A stretch of 64,000 nt of DNA, taken from assembly GCF_946478785.1 (NCBI RefSeq), contig NZ_CAMLDD010000006.1, forward strand, positions 1 to 64,000, read 5' to 3'. Position numbers and translations under genes: made by a program. This document shows, one piece after another, positions 34,832 to 44,531 of the stretch. The notes under the pieces are model-generated. The model was given only the letters and a program-made list of their open reading frames with translations. It was not told the origin of the DNA and did no database searches. Source of the DNA: an uncultured Flavobacterium sp. (GTDB lineage Bacteria > Bacteroidota > Bacteroidia > Flavobacteriales > Flavobacteriaceae). Position 1 is the first letter of the stretch. Every line of letters begins with the position of its first letter.

Positions 34832-37207
34832 TTATTCCCTCACAATTTCAATTCTTCTTCTAATTTCATTCCCAAAAGCATCTACAACAGTAATATAATG
34901 TATTCCTGAAGTTGGCGTAATTGGCAATTCATGAAACGTTTTGGTTGTGGCTTTATAAACATCATCGACATACCAAAACAATTCTTTATCCCTTTCAGAA
35001 TAGGCTACTTTCAAAATTACAGGCTGCACTTCGCTGTTAAAATTCTTTGTCAAATAAATTTTGCTATTAGCTTTTGGATAAATAAAATCCATTGTTTTAG
35101 ATTGAATTCCTTCGCAACCTTCTTTATAAGGAGGCAAAGGCAAATACTCAATATGCTGGCTTTTGTAATACCACGCCATTACCGGAGGCAAAACAAACCA
35201 GCTTTTAGTCACGATATTATCAACACTTTCACAACTGCTATTGACCTGAAATCTTTCTGCTTTATCCAAATGAACTTTTTTATGATACGGGCAAACTACA
35301 GTAGATTTTCCTTTTTTAGAAACCCACTGTTTTATTTTTGGACAATCTTCTTTGGCCAAATAGCCGCTTAAACGGCAAACCTCAACATTTTCTAAATCTT
35401 TATAAGGCGTTTCAAACCATCTTTGTCTGGGCAATAAATTAAAGACATCAAATAATATTGGTGCCGCACTTGTAACTCCTGTTAAAGTTGGTCTTCCTTC
35501 TCCGGTAGCATTTCCAACCCAGATTCCAACCACATATTTTGAATTACTACCAATAGCCCAGGCATCTCTATTTCCGAAACTGGTTCCCGTTTTCCACGCT
35601 ATTTTCAATGAGCTGTCATAAAACTTCCAAGCTTCATCCCCTTCCGGCCTGTTTACCTCTTCCATTGCGTTATAGGTTAACCAAATTGCTCCGGCGCCAA
35701 TTATGTTCTTTTGATCGGTTTCTGAACCAAAATCGGTTTCAAAATCGTTTTTATAATTCAGTTCTGCAAATTCCTTGGTTCTATACTTTTCTTGGTTTTT
35801 GGTATAATAATTCACCGTTGAAGACAATCCCGCATAAGTTCTGCACAAATCCCATAAATTACTTTCGGCACCTCCCAAAATAAGGGACAATCCGTAATGA
35901 TCCGGCGTTTTATTAATATCTCTCAATTTAAATTTTTGCAATTCTTCATAAAACTTATTTACACCAAAATCCTGAAGCATCAAAACGGATGGAATATTCA
36001 GGGAACGCGACAATGCCCGATGTGCCGGAACAGCTCCGTCAAACGTCAAATTAAAATTCTGAGGTGTATAACCTGCTATTTGCGTTGGTACATCAGCCAC
36101 TAAAGTATTTGGCAGTAATTCGCCGTCGTCTAACATTCCGGCGTATAAAAGCGGCTTTAGAATACTTCCGGTACTTCTTGGTGCATCAATAATATCGACA
36201 TCTTTTTGATGATCATTATCTGTTGGAGCATTTCCAACATAACTCATTACATTTCGATTCGAAACATCAATAACCAAAATTGCCAGATTATTTACTTCAT
36301 TCTGCCTGTATTGATTGTAATAATATTTTGCAATTTGATTCACTCTATTCTGCAAAGCATAATCTATAGTAGTTTTTACACGGGTTCCTTTTTCATTTTT
36401 TGCCACACGCTGCAATAAATGAGGCGAAATTTGAGGCAAATCATAAGGTTTTTGCGGTAATGGTTCTTCTACTGAAAGCTCATAAGTCTGTTTATCAATA
36501 ATGCCTTCCTGATGTAATTTCAATAAAAGTCGGTTGCGTTTATTCAATAATTTCATTTGATTCTTGCCGGGGTAAATCAAACTTGGCGCATTTGGCAAAA
36601 CGGCCAAAGTCGCATTCTCTGCCCAGGATAACTGATTGGACTGTACTCCAAAATATCTCCAGGAAGCCATTTCCAAACCAACGACATTTCCTCCAAAAGG
36701 AGCATGAGCCGCATACATTTCTAAAATTTCATTTTTAGAATAACCCAATTCTAATCTGGTTGCCAGAATAATTTCGATCAGTTTTTCAAAATAAGTCCTG
36801 CCTTTTCCTCTTCGGGATAATCTTATAACCTGCTGTGTCAATGTGCTTCCACCCCGAACCACTTTTCCAGCTTTTCTGTTTTGTTTAATGGCATTTACCA
36901 TAGCAACAGGATTAAATCCGGGATGTTTATAAAAATATTCGTCTTCAAAATAAACAATACATTTTTTGAATTTATCCGGTACGCTATCCTGAGCTGGAAA
37001 ACGCCATTGTCCGTCATCGGCTATTTTGGCACCAAGTAATTCTCCTTCCTTGCTTTCAATTACCGTGGAATAAGGTTCCTGAAATAAATTTTGTGGTATG
37101 GAGAAATAATAAATCAGCAAAAACACAAATGCAATTGCTGATTTTATCTTATTCCTTTTTATCCAATTTAGAATGCGTTGGGAAAACGCTATTAATTTAT
37201 TTTTCAA
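34832..37207 (-). CDS. pbpC: Penicillin-binding protein 1C
   Basis: 791-residue bifunctional peptidoglycan synthase. An N-terminal membrane anchor (about 22-36) is followed by the GT51 glycosyltransferase domain with catalytic E88 in YFEDEYFYKHPG and RGGSTLTQQ at 118-126. The transpeptidase domain has nucleophile S348 and K351 in STGSILKP and the KTG motif in WKTGTSFGNRDAW. A C-terminal BiPBP_C domain (about 700-790) is typical of PBP1C. The partner macroglobulin gene lies upstream on the same strand, separated by the RAYT module. Confidence 0.94.
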   Translation of the reverse strand: MKNKLIAFSQRILNWIKRNKIKSAIAFVFLLIYYFSIPQNLFQEPYSTVIESKEGELLGAKIADDGQWRFPAQDSVPDKFKKCIVYFEDEYFYKHPGFNPVAMVNAIKQNRKAGKVVRGGSTLTQQVIRLSRRGKGRTYFEKLIEIILATRLELGYSKNEILEMYAAHAPFGGNVVGLEMASWRYFGVQSNQLSWAENATLAVLPNAPSLIYPGKNQMKLLNKRNRLLLKLHQEGIIDKQTYELSVEEPLPQKPYDLPQISPHLLQRVAKNEKGTRVKTTIDYALQNRVNQIAKYYYNQYRQNEVNNLAILVIDVSNRNVMSYVGNAPTDNDHQKDVDIIDAPRSTGSILKPLLYAGMLDDGELLPNTLVADVPTQIAGYTPQNFNLTFDGAVPAHRALSRSLNIPSVLMLQDFGVNKFYEELQKFKLRDINKTPDHYGLSLILGGAESNLWDLCRTYAGLSSTVNYYTKNQEKYRTKEFAELNYKNDFETDFGSETDQKNIIGAGAIWLTYNAMEEVNRPEGDEAWKFYDSSLKIAWKTGTSFGNRDAWAIGSNSKYVVGIWVGNATGEGRPTLTGVTSAAPILFDVFNLLPRQRWFETPYKDLENVEVCRLSGYLAKEDCPKIKQWVSKKGKSTVVCPYHKKVHLDKAERFQVNSSCESVDNIVTKSWFVLPPVMAWYYKSQHIEYLPLPPYKEGCEGIQSKTMDFIYPKANSKIYLTKNFNSEVQPVILKVAYSERDKELFWYVDDVYKATTKTFHELPITPTSGIHYITVVDAFGNEIRRRIEIVRE

Positions 37208-37228
37208 AGTAATTTTGGCTTTTCTTAT

Positions 37229-37256
37229 CCTAACAGGTTTTTAAAAACCTGTTAGG
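37229..37256. repeat. REP-like palindrome 1 of the RAYT module
   Basis: CCTAACAGGTTTTT followed directly by its exact complement AAAAACCTGTTAGG, a 28-nt perfect palindrome. Flanks TAT(CC) and (GG)TATCTTT give it a direction. Confidence 0.85.
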
Positions 37257-37305
37257 TATCTTTTTAATACAACAACTAAGAAATCCAATTGCTCTTGATA
37301 TCATA

Positions 37306-37332
37306 CCTAACAGGTTTTGAAAACCTGTTAGG
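37306..37332. repeat. REP-like palindrome 2, inverted relative to palindrome 1
   Basis: CCTAACAGGTTTT-G-AAAACCTGTTAGG, 13-bp arms. Its flanks (ATACC on the left, GGATAA on the right) are the mirror of palindrome 1, so the two form an inverted pair 49 bases apart, like a bacterial interspersed mosaic element. Confidence 0.85.
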
Positions 37333-37358
37333 ATAACATGCTATGTATTTAATGGATT

Positions 37359-37949
37359 TTATTCATCACTTAAACTTATATCATTAAGTACTCCTTCATA
37401 TATAATTCTTTTTTCATCATGATAGGATTTAAAATTCTCCAAACCATCAAATAATTCAAGAATAAACTTTCTATCAATACTACTTTGTTTATCTGATAAA
37501 TAAGAACGGTACGATGAATGTAAATAAGTTTCAAAGTGTTCAGTAAATTTATGATTGACGGGATTCAAATGAACATAAATGATTAATTGTTTTAAATAAT
37601 TTTCGTTTTCTATTCTATTACGTTGCAAATGTTCTTGAAATAAGCTCCCGGTCCTATCGTATGCCTTGTTAATACTTTTAGAATAAGCATTAAATAAATT
37701 CGAAAATGGCAAATGAATTTTTTGTTTGAATCTTTCCGGAATATCTTCTCTATCCTTAATGCGTAAAACTATATGAAAATGATTTTTAAGTAAACAATAA
37801 GCATAAATATCTGCGATTGGAACAATATATTTCTTCAATTTTTCCAGAAAATAATTATAATTCTTTTCTTCAATAAAAATATTTTCTTTGTTATTTCCTC
37901 TATTGTAAACATGATAATATTTTCCCTCTTCAAAAATATCCTTCTTCAA
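37359..37949 (-). mobile_element. REP-associated tyrosine transposase (RAYT)
   Basis: Protein-coding gene of 196 residues in the Y1/HUH transposase family (IS200-like, TnpA_REP group). The HUH pair is H57 and H59 in LLKNHFHIVLRI. The catalytic tyrosine is Y125 in IIYVHLNPV. GSLFQEHLQRN at 101-111 and the opening YHVYNRGNNKENIF are family hallmarks. All catalytic residues are intact, so it may be active. It is bracketed on both sides by an inverted pair of the same palindrome, the arrangement expected of a RAYT with its REP substrates. The module sits between pbpC and the macroglobulin gene, which are usually adjacent. Confidence 0.9.
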
Positions 37950-37990
37950 CTTTATCAGTTTATTAATTTATTATTAGTCCGTTTGGCTAT

Positions 37991-38017
37991 CCCAACAGGT
38001 TTCCAAAACCTGTTAGG
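37991..38017. repeat. REP-like palindrome 3
   Basis: CCCAACAGGTTTCCAAAACC then TGTTAGG: the same unit with one base change in the left arm. Flanks TAT(CC) and (GG)TATCTTT match palindrome 1 in orientation. It lies 41 bases upstream of the RAYT start. Confidence 0.8.
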
Positions 38018-38052
38018 TATCTTTCTTGCACCCTTAATCTTAAATATAAATA

Positions 38053-38079
38053 CCTAACAGGTTTTGGAAACCTGTTAGG
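38053..38079. repeat. REP-like palindrome 4
   Basis: CCTAACAGGTTTTGGAAACC then TGTTAGG, flanked by ATACC and GGATAC; inverted relative to palindrome 3, with 35 bases between them. It ends 6 bases from the stop of the macroglobulin gene and may help end or stabilise that message. Confidence 0.85.
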
Positions 38080-38085
38080 ATACGT

Positions 38086-41000
38086 TTATTTCACCACCTC
38101 AACCCAAAATCCTTTTGTTCTGGCTAAGAAAGTATTATCATACATGGCTTCACATTGCAATCCTGGCAAATAATAATTCCCAAGATAAGAAGCATTCAAT
38201 AAAATTCGGAAGACTTTTGTTTCTCCGGCTTTCATTCCAAAATAAAAATTAGTTCGATCGTCACGAATATCGATATAGTCTGCGATGTTATTAGTTGCAT
38301 CTCCATAATCTGTAAAACGAGTATTGACAATTTCAAAACCTGAAGGCAGAATTTGAGACAATGCCACATTTTCAACATGTTCATTTCTTTGGTTTCTAAT
38401 AGTAACCTCAGCAATAAACTCTGTTCCCTGACTAATTTTAGAAACATTAATAACGTCGCCTTTTCTGTTTTTGAAAATAATAGAAGCCGAAACATCACTC
38501 TGAATTGCTCTCTCCTGACCGATTGGCAATATTCCCGTATTCAAAACACGAACGTAGACTGTATTGTTTTTAAGGTTTTTTAATGTTACGCTATTAGAAC
38601 CTGTCTGCACAACCAAACTTCTGTCGGCAACTGTTTTTTGAGTCTTAATTGTCTCGCCTTTTCCATTCTTGGTAAACTGAATATTGATTCCTTTTGGACC
38701 GTTACTAACAGCAAATTTAGACATTGCATACAAACAATAGGCCGTTGTCTGCGTGCTCATCCATTGATTGTTTGACATTTGTTTGGCTAATTTTGCAGCC
38801 ATCGCAAATGCTTTTTGTTTTTGCCCCAAAAGCAACATAGTTTCCAAAGCCATTGCTCTGTTTCTCTCGCTTGAACCATAATAGTAATAATTATAATTAC
38901 TCGATTCGTCTTCAATTTTGCTATGTAAAAACAAATTCAATCCGGCCGATTTTTGTCCGGCCAAAACATATGCAGCAGCTAAACGAAGCTTACTTTCGTT
39001 TGAAATTCCTTTGGTTTCTCTTAATCTGTTCATTGACGATAAATCAGCATTTCCGGCTAAAGCCAAAGTATATAATCTGTAAGCCTGTGCTAAATCATTT
39101 CCGTATTTTGGTTCAAAACGCCATTGTTTGGCTTCGCGTTGTTGGTACGAAATCCATTTTGATTTGAAATTAATCGGCAAAACATAGCCCTTTTTCTCTG
39201 CTTCAATAAGGAAATGTCCGGCATACGAAGTTCCCCAATCATCTGCAATTGTATTGCCTTGCCAGTAAGCTACTCCTCCGTTTGGTAATTGAAAACTTCC
39301 TAATCTTGTAATCCCGGCAGTGATATTTTTTTGAATAATTCCTTTTCTCGTGGCATCCAAATCAACAACATCATTTAAATATAATTGTGGAAAAACCGAA
39401 GAAGTCGTCTGTTCCACACATCCATGTGGATATTGAATAAGATATTGCAATCTTCCATTCAAATTCATTGTTGGCATTGACGAAACTTCCAGTCTCCCTT
39501 TATTGCTTCCTGAAACTCCAAAGGTTTTCCATGAAATTGTTTTGGTACTTTTGGGAGGCAGAATCACATCTGTAAAAGTATTTGTAACCGGATTTGGATT
39601 CGTCATATCAATTTCGACATCATAAACCGATTTTTCTTTTCCTGAAGTGGCAATAACCTGTACTTTAGCAATTCCGGTTGCAGAACCTACAACCAAATTA
39701 AAATATGCCATTTTTTCATCGGGTTGCGCAAAACTTAATTTCTGAACAGCACTTCCAATCACTTTTAAACCGTTGCTTGTCTTTATCTGAATGGAAACAT
39801 TTTTGATATTATGTTCCGTTGCAAAAACAGTAACCGGAATTGTCACTTTTTCTGAAGGCGAAATTTTTCTTGGCAATGTTGCCAAAACCATCAGCGGACT
39901 TTTAACCGGAGTTGCTTTTTCAACACTTCCGTACGCACTTGTATTCGCGTCTCCCGCAACCACCATAGTTCGGACAGAACCAATATATTTTGGCAGTTTT
40001 AACTGATGTGATTTGGTTTCTCCTTTTTCTAATTTAAATGGACCGTAATAGAGAACAACTGGCTTAAAACGATTTGCTTTTTTAGCCTTTCCGCCGCCTA
40101 AATCCTGATCTCCACCAATACTGAAGATCTGATTTATTTTTCCGCCATAAGCTCCAATTACATCATCATAAATATCCCAGGTTTTTACGCCCAAAGCCTC
40201 ACGAACATAAAAACTATCCCAGGCATTAGGTGTTTTAAAACGAGTTAAATCCAGTAAACCTTCATCAACCACTGCAATGGTATACGTCATTTCTTTACCT
40301 GACTTCTCTCCTACTTTAACTGTAAAATTCTGTTCGGGTTTCAAAACATCAGGCATTGACAGTGTTGGTGCCAGAATCGTATTTTTATCCACCACTTCAA
40401 TTGGAACAATTCCGTACATCCTAATAGGGGAATCGTTCTTAGTTGAAGCATGAGGCTGTAATAAGGTAATATTAAAATACACATTTGGAGCCATTGCCGA
40501 AGTAATTGGAACTTCGACTTTTGTTTCTCCTTTTTGAGTTTTTGCCCAAATCGTCTGAACCACTTTTGAGCCGTTTTCTATGGAAATCAAAGCGCGTCCG
40601 CCTTCACTTGAAGGGAAAGAAATCTGAGCTTTTTCTCCAACAGCATAATTCTTTTTATCGGTAGAAAACACTAACATATTAGCCGTTGAAGCATCCCTGT
40701 TGCGTGTTTTTCCAGACCAGATTGGCCAGTCTATATTTACAGTTAATGCTGTTGCATGACCTGCGTTTGTATCCTCGACACGAATCAAATAGCGCCCCCA
40801 TTCTTCATCAGTTAATGCAAACTGAAAACTTCCTCTTCCACTTGAATCGGTATTGATTATAGTAGACTTGTAAGATGTAGTCGCATTAGATGAATTATAA
40901 TTCGACAAATTATCGCTTGAAGAATCCCACCACCATCTCCAATCTACTTTATAAATTCTTACTTCAAGATTTTTAACCGCTTTTGCCCTTCCGTTTTCAT

Positions 41001-43773
41001 CAACCGTAACAACTTCAAAACGATTATTAGTCCTGGTTTCCAGCATTCCGTATCTATTTGGTTCTGGTGATTTAATTCCGACATAAGTTTTATAAGGCGA
41101 ATATGTTGTCGAAATTACATCGGTACTAAAATCTCCTCCCTCTTCATACACCTTTGTAACAAAAGAAGCTCGAAGCATTCCCGGAGCCTGGCCTTGTAAT
41201 TTTGGCTGGATATTAACCGATGTTTTTCCGTTTTCATTCAATTTTCCTGATAAAACATTAATTTCTTCTGTACTGAACTGACGCACTAAATCATCAAAAC
41301 TAAATTTTTCATATCCTTTAAAAGTAGTTGCTTGCTGAGAAAACTTAGCCTGCATTTCTACATTCAGATTTTTAGCAATAGCCCCATGAAGCCAGGTCAC
41401 TTCAAGATTGGTTGTATTAGGATAGGAAGACGAAAGTGTTTTTCTTGAGAAATTATTTTTGATTTTTAAACGATTCGGCTTAATAGTTTCGATTTTGATG
41501 CTTTTGTAAAATTTAGCCCCTCCAACGCTAACTAACGCTTCCCAGTTTCCGGTTGGCGCATCCTGGCTTGTTGGAACCGTAAAGGCATAATGATTCAATT
41601 CGTTTGTTTTCTGAACAGTCTGATAAACGGTTTTTCCATTCGGATCATTCAATCTAAATTTAATCGGGTGCGATTTTGGAAGTTTGTTTGAAGCATCATT
41701 CAAAATAAAAGACAAATACAAATTATCCCCAGGACGCCAAACACCACGCTCCCCATAAATAAAGCCTTTTATCCCTTTTTGCAGGGTTTCACCCGCAACG
41801 TCAAAATTACTTACCGATAAAGAAAGCCCGTCATCCAATTTCACGTATGTTGATTGGTCTCCTAATGAAATTATAGCAAAATAAGCAAATTTATCAAGTT
41901 GAAAAGAAGCAATACCTTCACTGTTTGTAGCTTCACTACCTATTTTTTGCTGTTGGAAATTATACAGGTCAACTTTTGCTTTTGAAACAGGCTCTGTTGT
42001 TACAATATTATTTACGGCAAATAAATACGATTTGTTTTCGCCTCTTTTTGCAATCACACCCAAATCTGTTGCCAGAATATTTGTTGCAATTTTAGCATTG
42101 TAATAATAAGAACCAGTACAGGGATCCTGGCTCTCTCTCCATTCATAATCATCATAATAGTAATCATCATAAGAATTACCGCTGTAGTTTACGTCATTTT
42201 CATCAATTTCTTCCTCCTCTTCCTCATTTTGGTCTGAGTCTGAAGATTCGCATTTGTATAAAGAATATTTCTTTTTATAAACAAATTCTACCCTGTAAAT
42301 TGCTCCTGGCTCAGGCGTAATTATTTTAGATAAATCCAAAGCGAATGTGTTCCATTTACCTGGATTTATCAGTTTGCTTTCATTTAGATTCAGTGTTGTT
42401 TTCGCAATAGGCTGAGCAACTTTTTTAAGGTTCTGACTTCCATTTAAATCATTATACTGGAGAAACTGCAGAATATTGTTCTTGTAAATTTTATAAACCT
42501 TTACATCAACAGCACTTAAGTTTACTGCTTCAAAGTTAAGTTTTAAATTATTGGAGCTTGGCAGGATCGTTCCGTTTTTAATAAATCGAACATTTGGTTT
42601 TATCTGGTCAAATGAGATTTTTTGACTATAATTAGAATCCATTTTTTTGCCGTACTGGCTTTCAATTCCCTGAAAAATTTCAAGTAGTAATTCACCACTT
42701 ACTACTTGTTCCGGCTCTGATTCCTCAACTTCTTCTTCCTGGACTTCAGGTTCTGCTACAGCAACATCCACAGCAGCACTGTCAGCCACAATAGCTGATG
42801 AATCAACTTCAACTCCAATTGTATCAACAGCCGGTACAGTAACTTCAGCTTCATGAATAATTTTCTCAACTGGTTTTTCATTATTGAAATAAACTTTCAA
42901 AACATTTCCCTGTGTAGAAAATTTTAAATTATTCGTATTTTGTATAGCAACCAATCCCTTAAAATCCTGTCCTTTTTCTAAAGGCTCTGAAAAATTAATC
43001 GAAACCGACTGATTATTCCCTTCAGGTATTTCAACTTTTACTACTTTAAATTCATTTATACTTGTAATCGGAACATCTATTTGCCCTTTTTGATCAATAT
43101 CAAAATCGCTGCCATCATACAAGATTTCCAGATTTGTTGCTTCTGAATAACGTTGAATACTATCAATTATAAAGTGGAATTCCTTACCCAATCCTGAGCT
43201 TTTTTGAAATTTAACTTTAAGATTATTTCCCCTTTGTTTAGCTTCAACTAATTTTTTTGCTGTTTCAATATCAATATTATCGGCTGTTTTCAGAACGCAG
43301 TTCAAGTATTGAAACTCTTTGCTGTACGATTGAATATCAGCAGTATTTATAGTAAAATCCTGTCCGATAGTTTTGACTGTAAAATTAAAATCAGAAAGTT
43401 CTTTTTCTTTCTCTTTTGGAAGTGTAATCAGTTTATCCAGATTTAAAGTTACCTGGTATTCTGTTCCGGATTTCAGTTTTTTCTCTGGGATAAAAGCAAT
43501 AGTATTTGGAGAAAGTGCCACGACTTTACCATCAATATCCGGAGAAATATCAAACAAATCGCTGTCTAAAACTTCATTGGCCTTCCATTCTTTTTTGTCG
43601 AAAGCCAAAACCACCCGTATATCAGAATCAGCAGAAACGATTCCGCCAGTAAAACTGTTTATATATTCTTTAAAGAGTGAAAAATCGGAATTGAAATCGG
43701 CAGCTGATTTTCTACTGCAGGATTGAAAAATAAAACACACACAAAACACGAAAACTAATCCTTTTACTTTCAC
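38086..43773 (-). CDS. yfhM: Bacterial alpha-2-macroglobulin lipoprotein (YfhM-type)
   Basis: 1,895-residue envelope protease trap. A lipoprotein signal ends at C19 (FIFQSCSRK). Ig-like MG domains and the bait region follow, and the thioester motif PHGCVEQTT is intact (C1452, Q1455), so covalent capture of attacking proteases is expected. The thioester domain and a receptor-binding-like domain close the chain. Two strongly acidic low-complexity inserts stand out: EVQEEEVEESEPE near residue 345, and NEEEEEEIDEND followed by a Tyr/Asp stretch near 515-545. Such proteins work with PBP1C, encoded next door beyond the RAYT module. Confidence 0.93.
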   Translation of the reverse strand: MKVKGLVFVFCVCFIFQSCSRKSAADFNSDFSLFKEYINSFTGGIVSADSDIRVVLAFDKKEWKANEVLDSDLFDISPDIDGKVVALSPNTIAFIPEKKLKSGTEYQVTLNLDKLITLPKEKEKELSDFNFTVKTIGQDFTINTADIQSYSKEFQYLNCVLKTADNIDIETAKKLVEAKQRGNNLKVKFQKSSGLGKEFHFIIDSIQRYSEATNLEILYDGSDFDIDQKGQIDVPITSINEFKVVKVEIPEGNNQSVSINFSEPLEKGQDFKGLVAIQNTNNLKFSTQGNVLKVYFNNEKPVEKIIHEAEVTVPAVDTIGVEVDSSAIVADSAAVDVAVAEPEVQEEEVEESEPEQVVSGELLLEIFQGIESQYGKKMDSNYSQKISFDQIKPNVRFIKNGTILPSSNNLKLNFEAVNLSAVDVKVYKIYKNNILQFLQYNDLNGSQNLKKVAQPIAKTTLNLNESKLINPGKWNTFALDLSKIITPEPGAIYRVEFVYKKKYSLYKCESSDSDQNEEEEEEIDENDVNYSGNSYDDYYYDDYEWRESQDPCTGSYYYNAKIATNILATDLGVIAKRGENKSYLFAVNNIVTTEPVSKAKVDLYNFQQQKIGSEATNSEGIASFQLDKFAYFAIISLGDQSTYVKLDDGLSLSVSNFDVAGETLQKGIKGFIYGERGVWRPGDNLYLSFILNDASNKLPKSHPIKFRLNDPNGKTVYQTVQKTNELNHYAFTVPTSQDAPTGNWEALVSVGGAKFYKSIKIETIKPNRLKIKNNFSRKTLSSSYPNTTNLEVTWLHGAIAKNLNVEMQAKFSQQATTFKGYEKFSFDDLVRQFSTEEINVLSGKLNENGKTSVNIQPKLQGQAPGMLRASFVTKVYEEGGDFSTDVISTTYSPYKTYVGIKSPEPNRYGMLETRTNNRFEVVTVDENGRAKAVKNLEVRIYKVDWRWWWDSSSDNLSNYNSSNATTSYKSTIINTDSSGRGSFQFALTDEEWGRYLIRVEDTNAGHATALTVNIDWPIWSGKTRNRDASTANMLVFSTDKKNYAVGEKAQISFPSSEGGRALISIENGSKVVQTIWAKTQKGETKVEVPITSAMAPNVYFNITLLQPHASTKNDSPIRMYGIVPIEVVDKNTILAPTLSMPDVLKPEQNFTVKVGEKSGKEMTYTIAVVDEGLLDLTRFKTPNAWDSFYVREALGVKTWDIYDDVIGAYGGKINQIFSIGGDQDLGGGKAKKANRFKPVVLYYGPFKLEKGETKSHQLKLPKYIGSVRTMVVAGDANTSAYGSVEKATPVKSPLMVLATLPRKISPSEKVTIPVTVFATEHNIKNVSIQIKTSNGLKVIGSAVQKLSFAQPDEKMAYFNLVVGSATGIAKVQVIATSGKEKSVYDVEIDMTNPNPVTNTFTDVILPPKSTKTISWKTFGVSGSNKGRLEVSSMPTMNLNGRLQYLIQYPHGCVEQTTSSVFPQLYLNDVVDLDATRKGIIQKNITAGITRLGSFQLPNGGVAYWQGNTIADDWGTSYAGHFLIEAEKKGYVLPINFKSKWISYQQREAKQWRFEPKYGNDLAQAYRLYTLALAGNADLSSMNRLRETKGISNESKLRLAAAYVLAGQKSAGLNLFLHSKIEDESSNYNYYYYGSSERNRAMALETMLLLGQKQKAFAMAAKLAKQMSNNQWMSTQTTAYCLYAMSKFAVSNGPKGINIQFTKNGKGETIKTQKTVADRSLVVQTGSNSVTLKNLKNNTVYVRVLNTGILPIGQERAIQSDVSASIIFKNRKGDVINVSKISQGTEFIAEVTIRNQRNEHVENVALSQILPSGFEIVNTRFTDYGDATNNIADYIDIRDDRTNFYFGMKAGETKVFRILLNASYLGNYYLPGLQCEAMYDNTFLARTKGFWVEVVK

Positions 43774-43821
43774 TTTATTGGAGGTTAATGAGTTATAAAT
43801 TTAAATTATCAGGAAATTTAA

Positions 43822-43857
43822 CATTTTTCATAGTTATAGCCATAACTATGAAAAATG
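43822..43857. promoter_or_regulatory. 16-bp perfect inverted repeat upstream of the macroglobulin gene
   Basis: CATTTTTCATAGTTAT (43822-43837) and ATAACTATGAAAAATG (43842-43857) pair without mismatch around AGCC. It starts 49 bases before the ATG of the minus-strand gene, in a 225-base divergent region. It is followed at 43862-43882 by a second, 8-bp hairpin (TTACATTT/AAATGTAA). Operator, attenuator or leader structure cannot be told apart from sequence. Confidence 0.65.
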
Positions 43858-43998
43858 CAAATTACATTTGCAGTAAATGTAAAGTTTTTTTGCGTTTATT
43901 TAAGAAGAATTTTCTCGTAATGCATTTTATTTTTCTGTTGAAGTTTAGAAAAATGAATCATTAAAATATTATATTTCACAATGTTTTAATAATAAAAA

Positions 43999-44529
43999 AT
44001 GGCAAACCAATCAAATAATTATTCTGTTGAAAATGAATTTATTGTAAAAAATAAAAATGTAATTATATATCTTTTTGGTGTAGTAACATTTTTTATTTTG
44101 ATTGCTTTTATTGATTATTATGTTTTACCAGTTTCAAAAACCACTGATTTAATAACTCACTATAGTGTTCAAACTACTGGAAAATCCAAAGAAAAAGTTT
44201 CTTATCATTATTTTACACAAAAAGGATTTACATTCTCAACAACAAAAGAATACATTGAAGACAGTGATATCGAGATAGAAACTTCCTTATTATTTAAATC
44301 GATAACAGACGTAAAATCAAAGACAAGAAACTATACCAACCTACTTTCCAGTAGTTTAAGTATCAACGGCATCCTATTCTATTTTTGTCTTGTTCTGCTT
44401 TTTTCAATAGCAATAAGTTTAAAAATACTTCTTTCAGAAAAAGGTTTTTCAGAAAATACGTTTTATAATATAATCTGTTTTAATTCATTTATGATTTTCA
44501 TATGTCTTTATATGACTTGCTTATTCTAA
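43999..44529 (+). CDS. Hypothetical membrane protein
   Basis: 176 residues that I do not recognise. Three hydrophobic segments are visible: about 23-46 (IIYLFGVVTFFILIAFIDYY), about 124-144 (ILFYFCLVLLFSIAISLKIL), and the last ~20 residues (ICFNSFMIFICLYMTCLF). Between the first two is a polar region of ~75 residues rich in Ser, Thr and Lys, probably periplasmic or folded at the membrane face. It diverges from the macroglobulin gene and ends 2 bases from the convergent tadA stop. Length and codon use look real; function unknown. Confidence 0.7.
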   Translation: MANQSNNYSVENEFIVKNKNVIIYLFGVVTFFILIAFIDYYVLPVSKTTDLITHYSVQTTGKSKEKVSYHYFTQKGFTFSTTKEYIEDSDIEIETSLLFKSITDVKSKTRNYTNLLSSSLSINGILFYFCLVLLFSIAISLKILLSEKGFSENTFYNIICFNSFMIFICLYMTCLF

Positions 44530-44531
44530 AA

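Noticed and set aside
37229..38079. CRISPR array from the repeated palindromes
   Set aside because: Four units occur as two inverted pairs around a transposase gene, without regular spacers or cas genes.
38353..38583. Plus-strand open frames within the macroglobulin and pbpC genes
   Set aside because: They are shadows of long, well-supported minus-strand genes and carry no recognisable domains.
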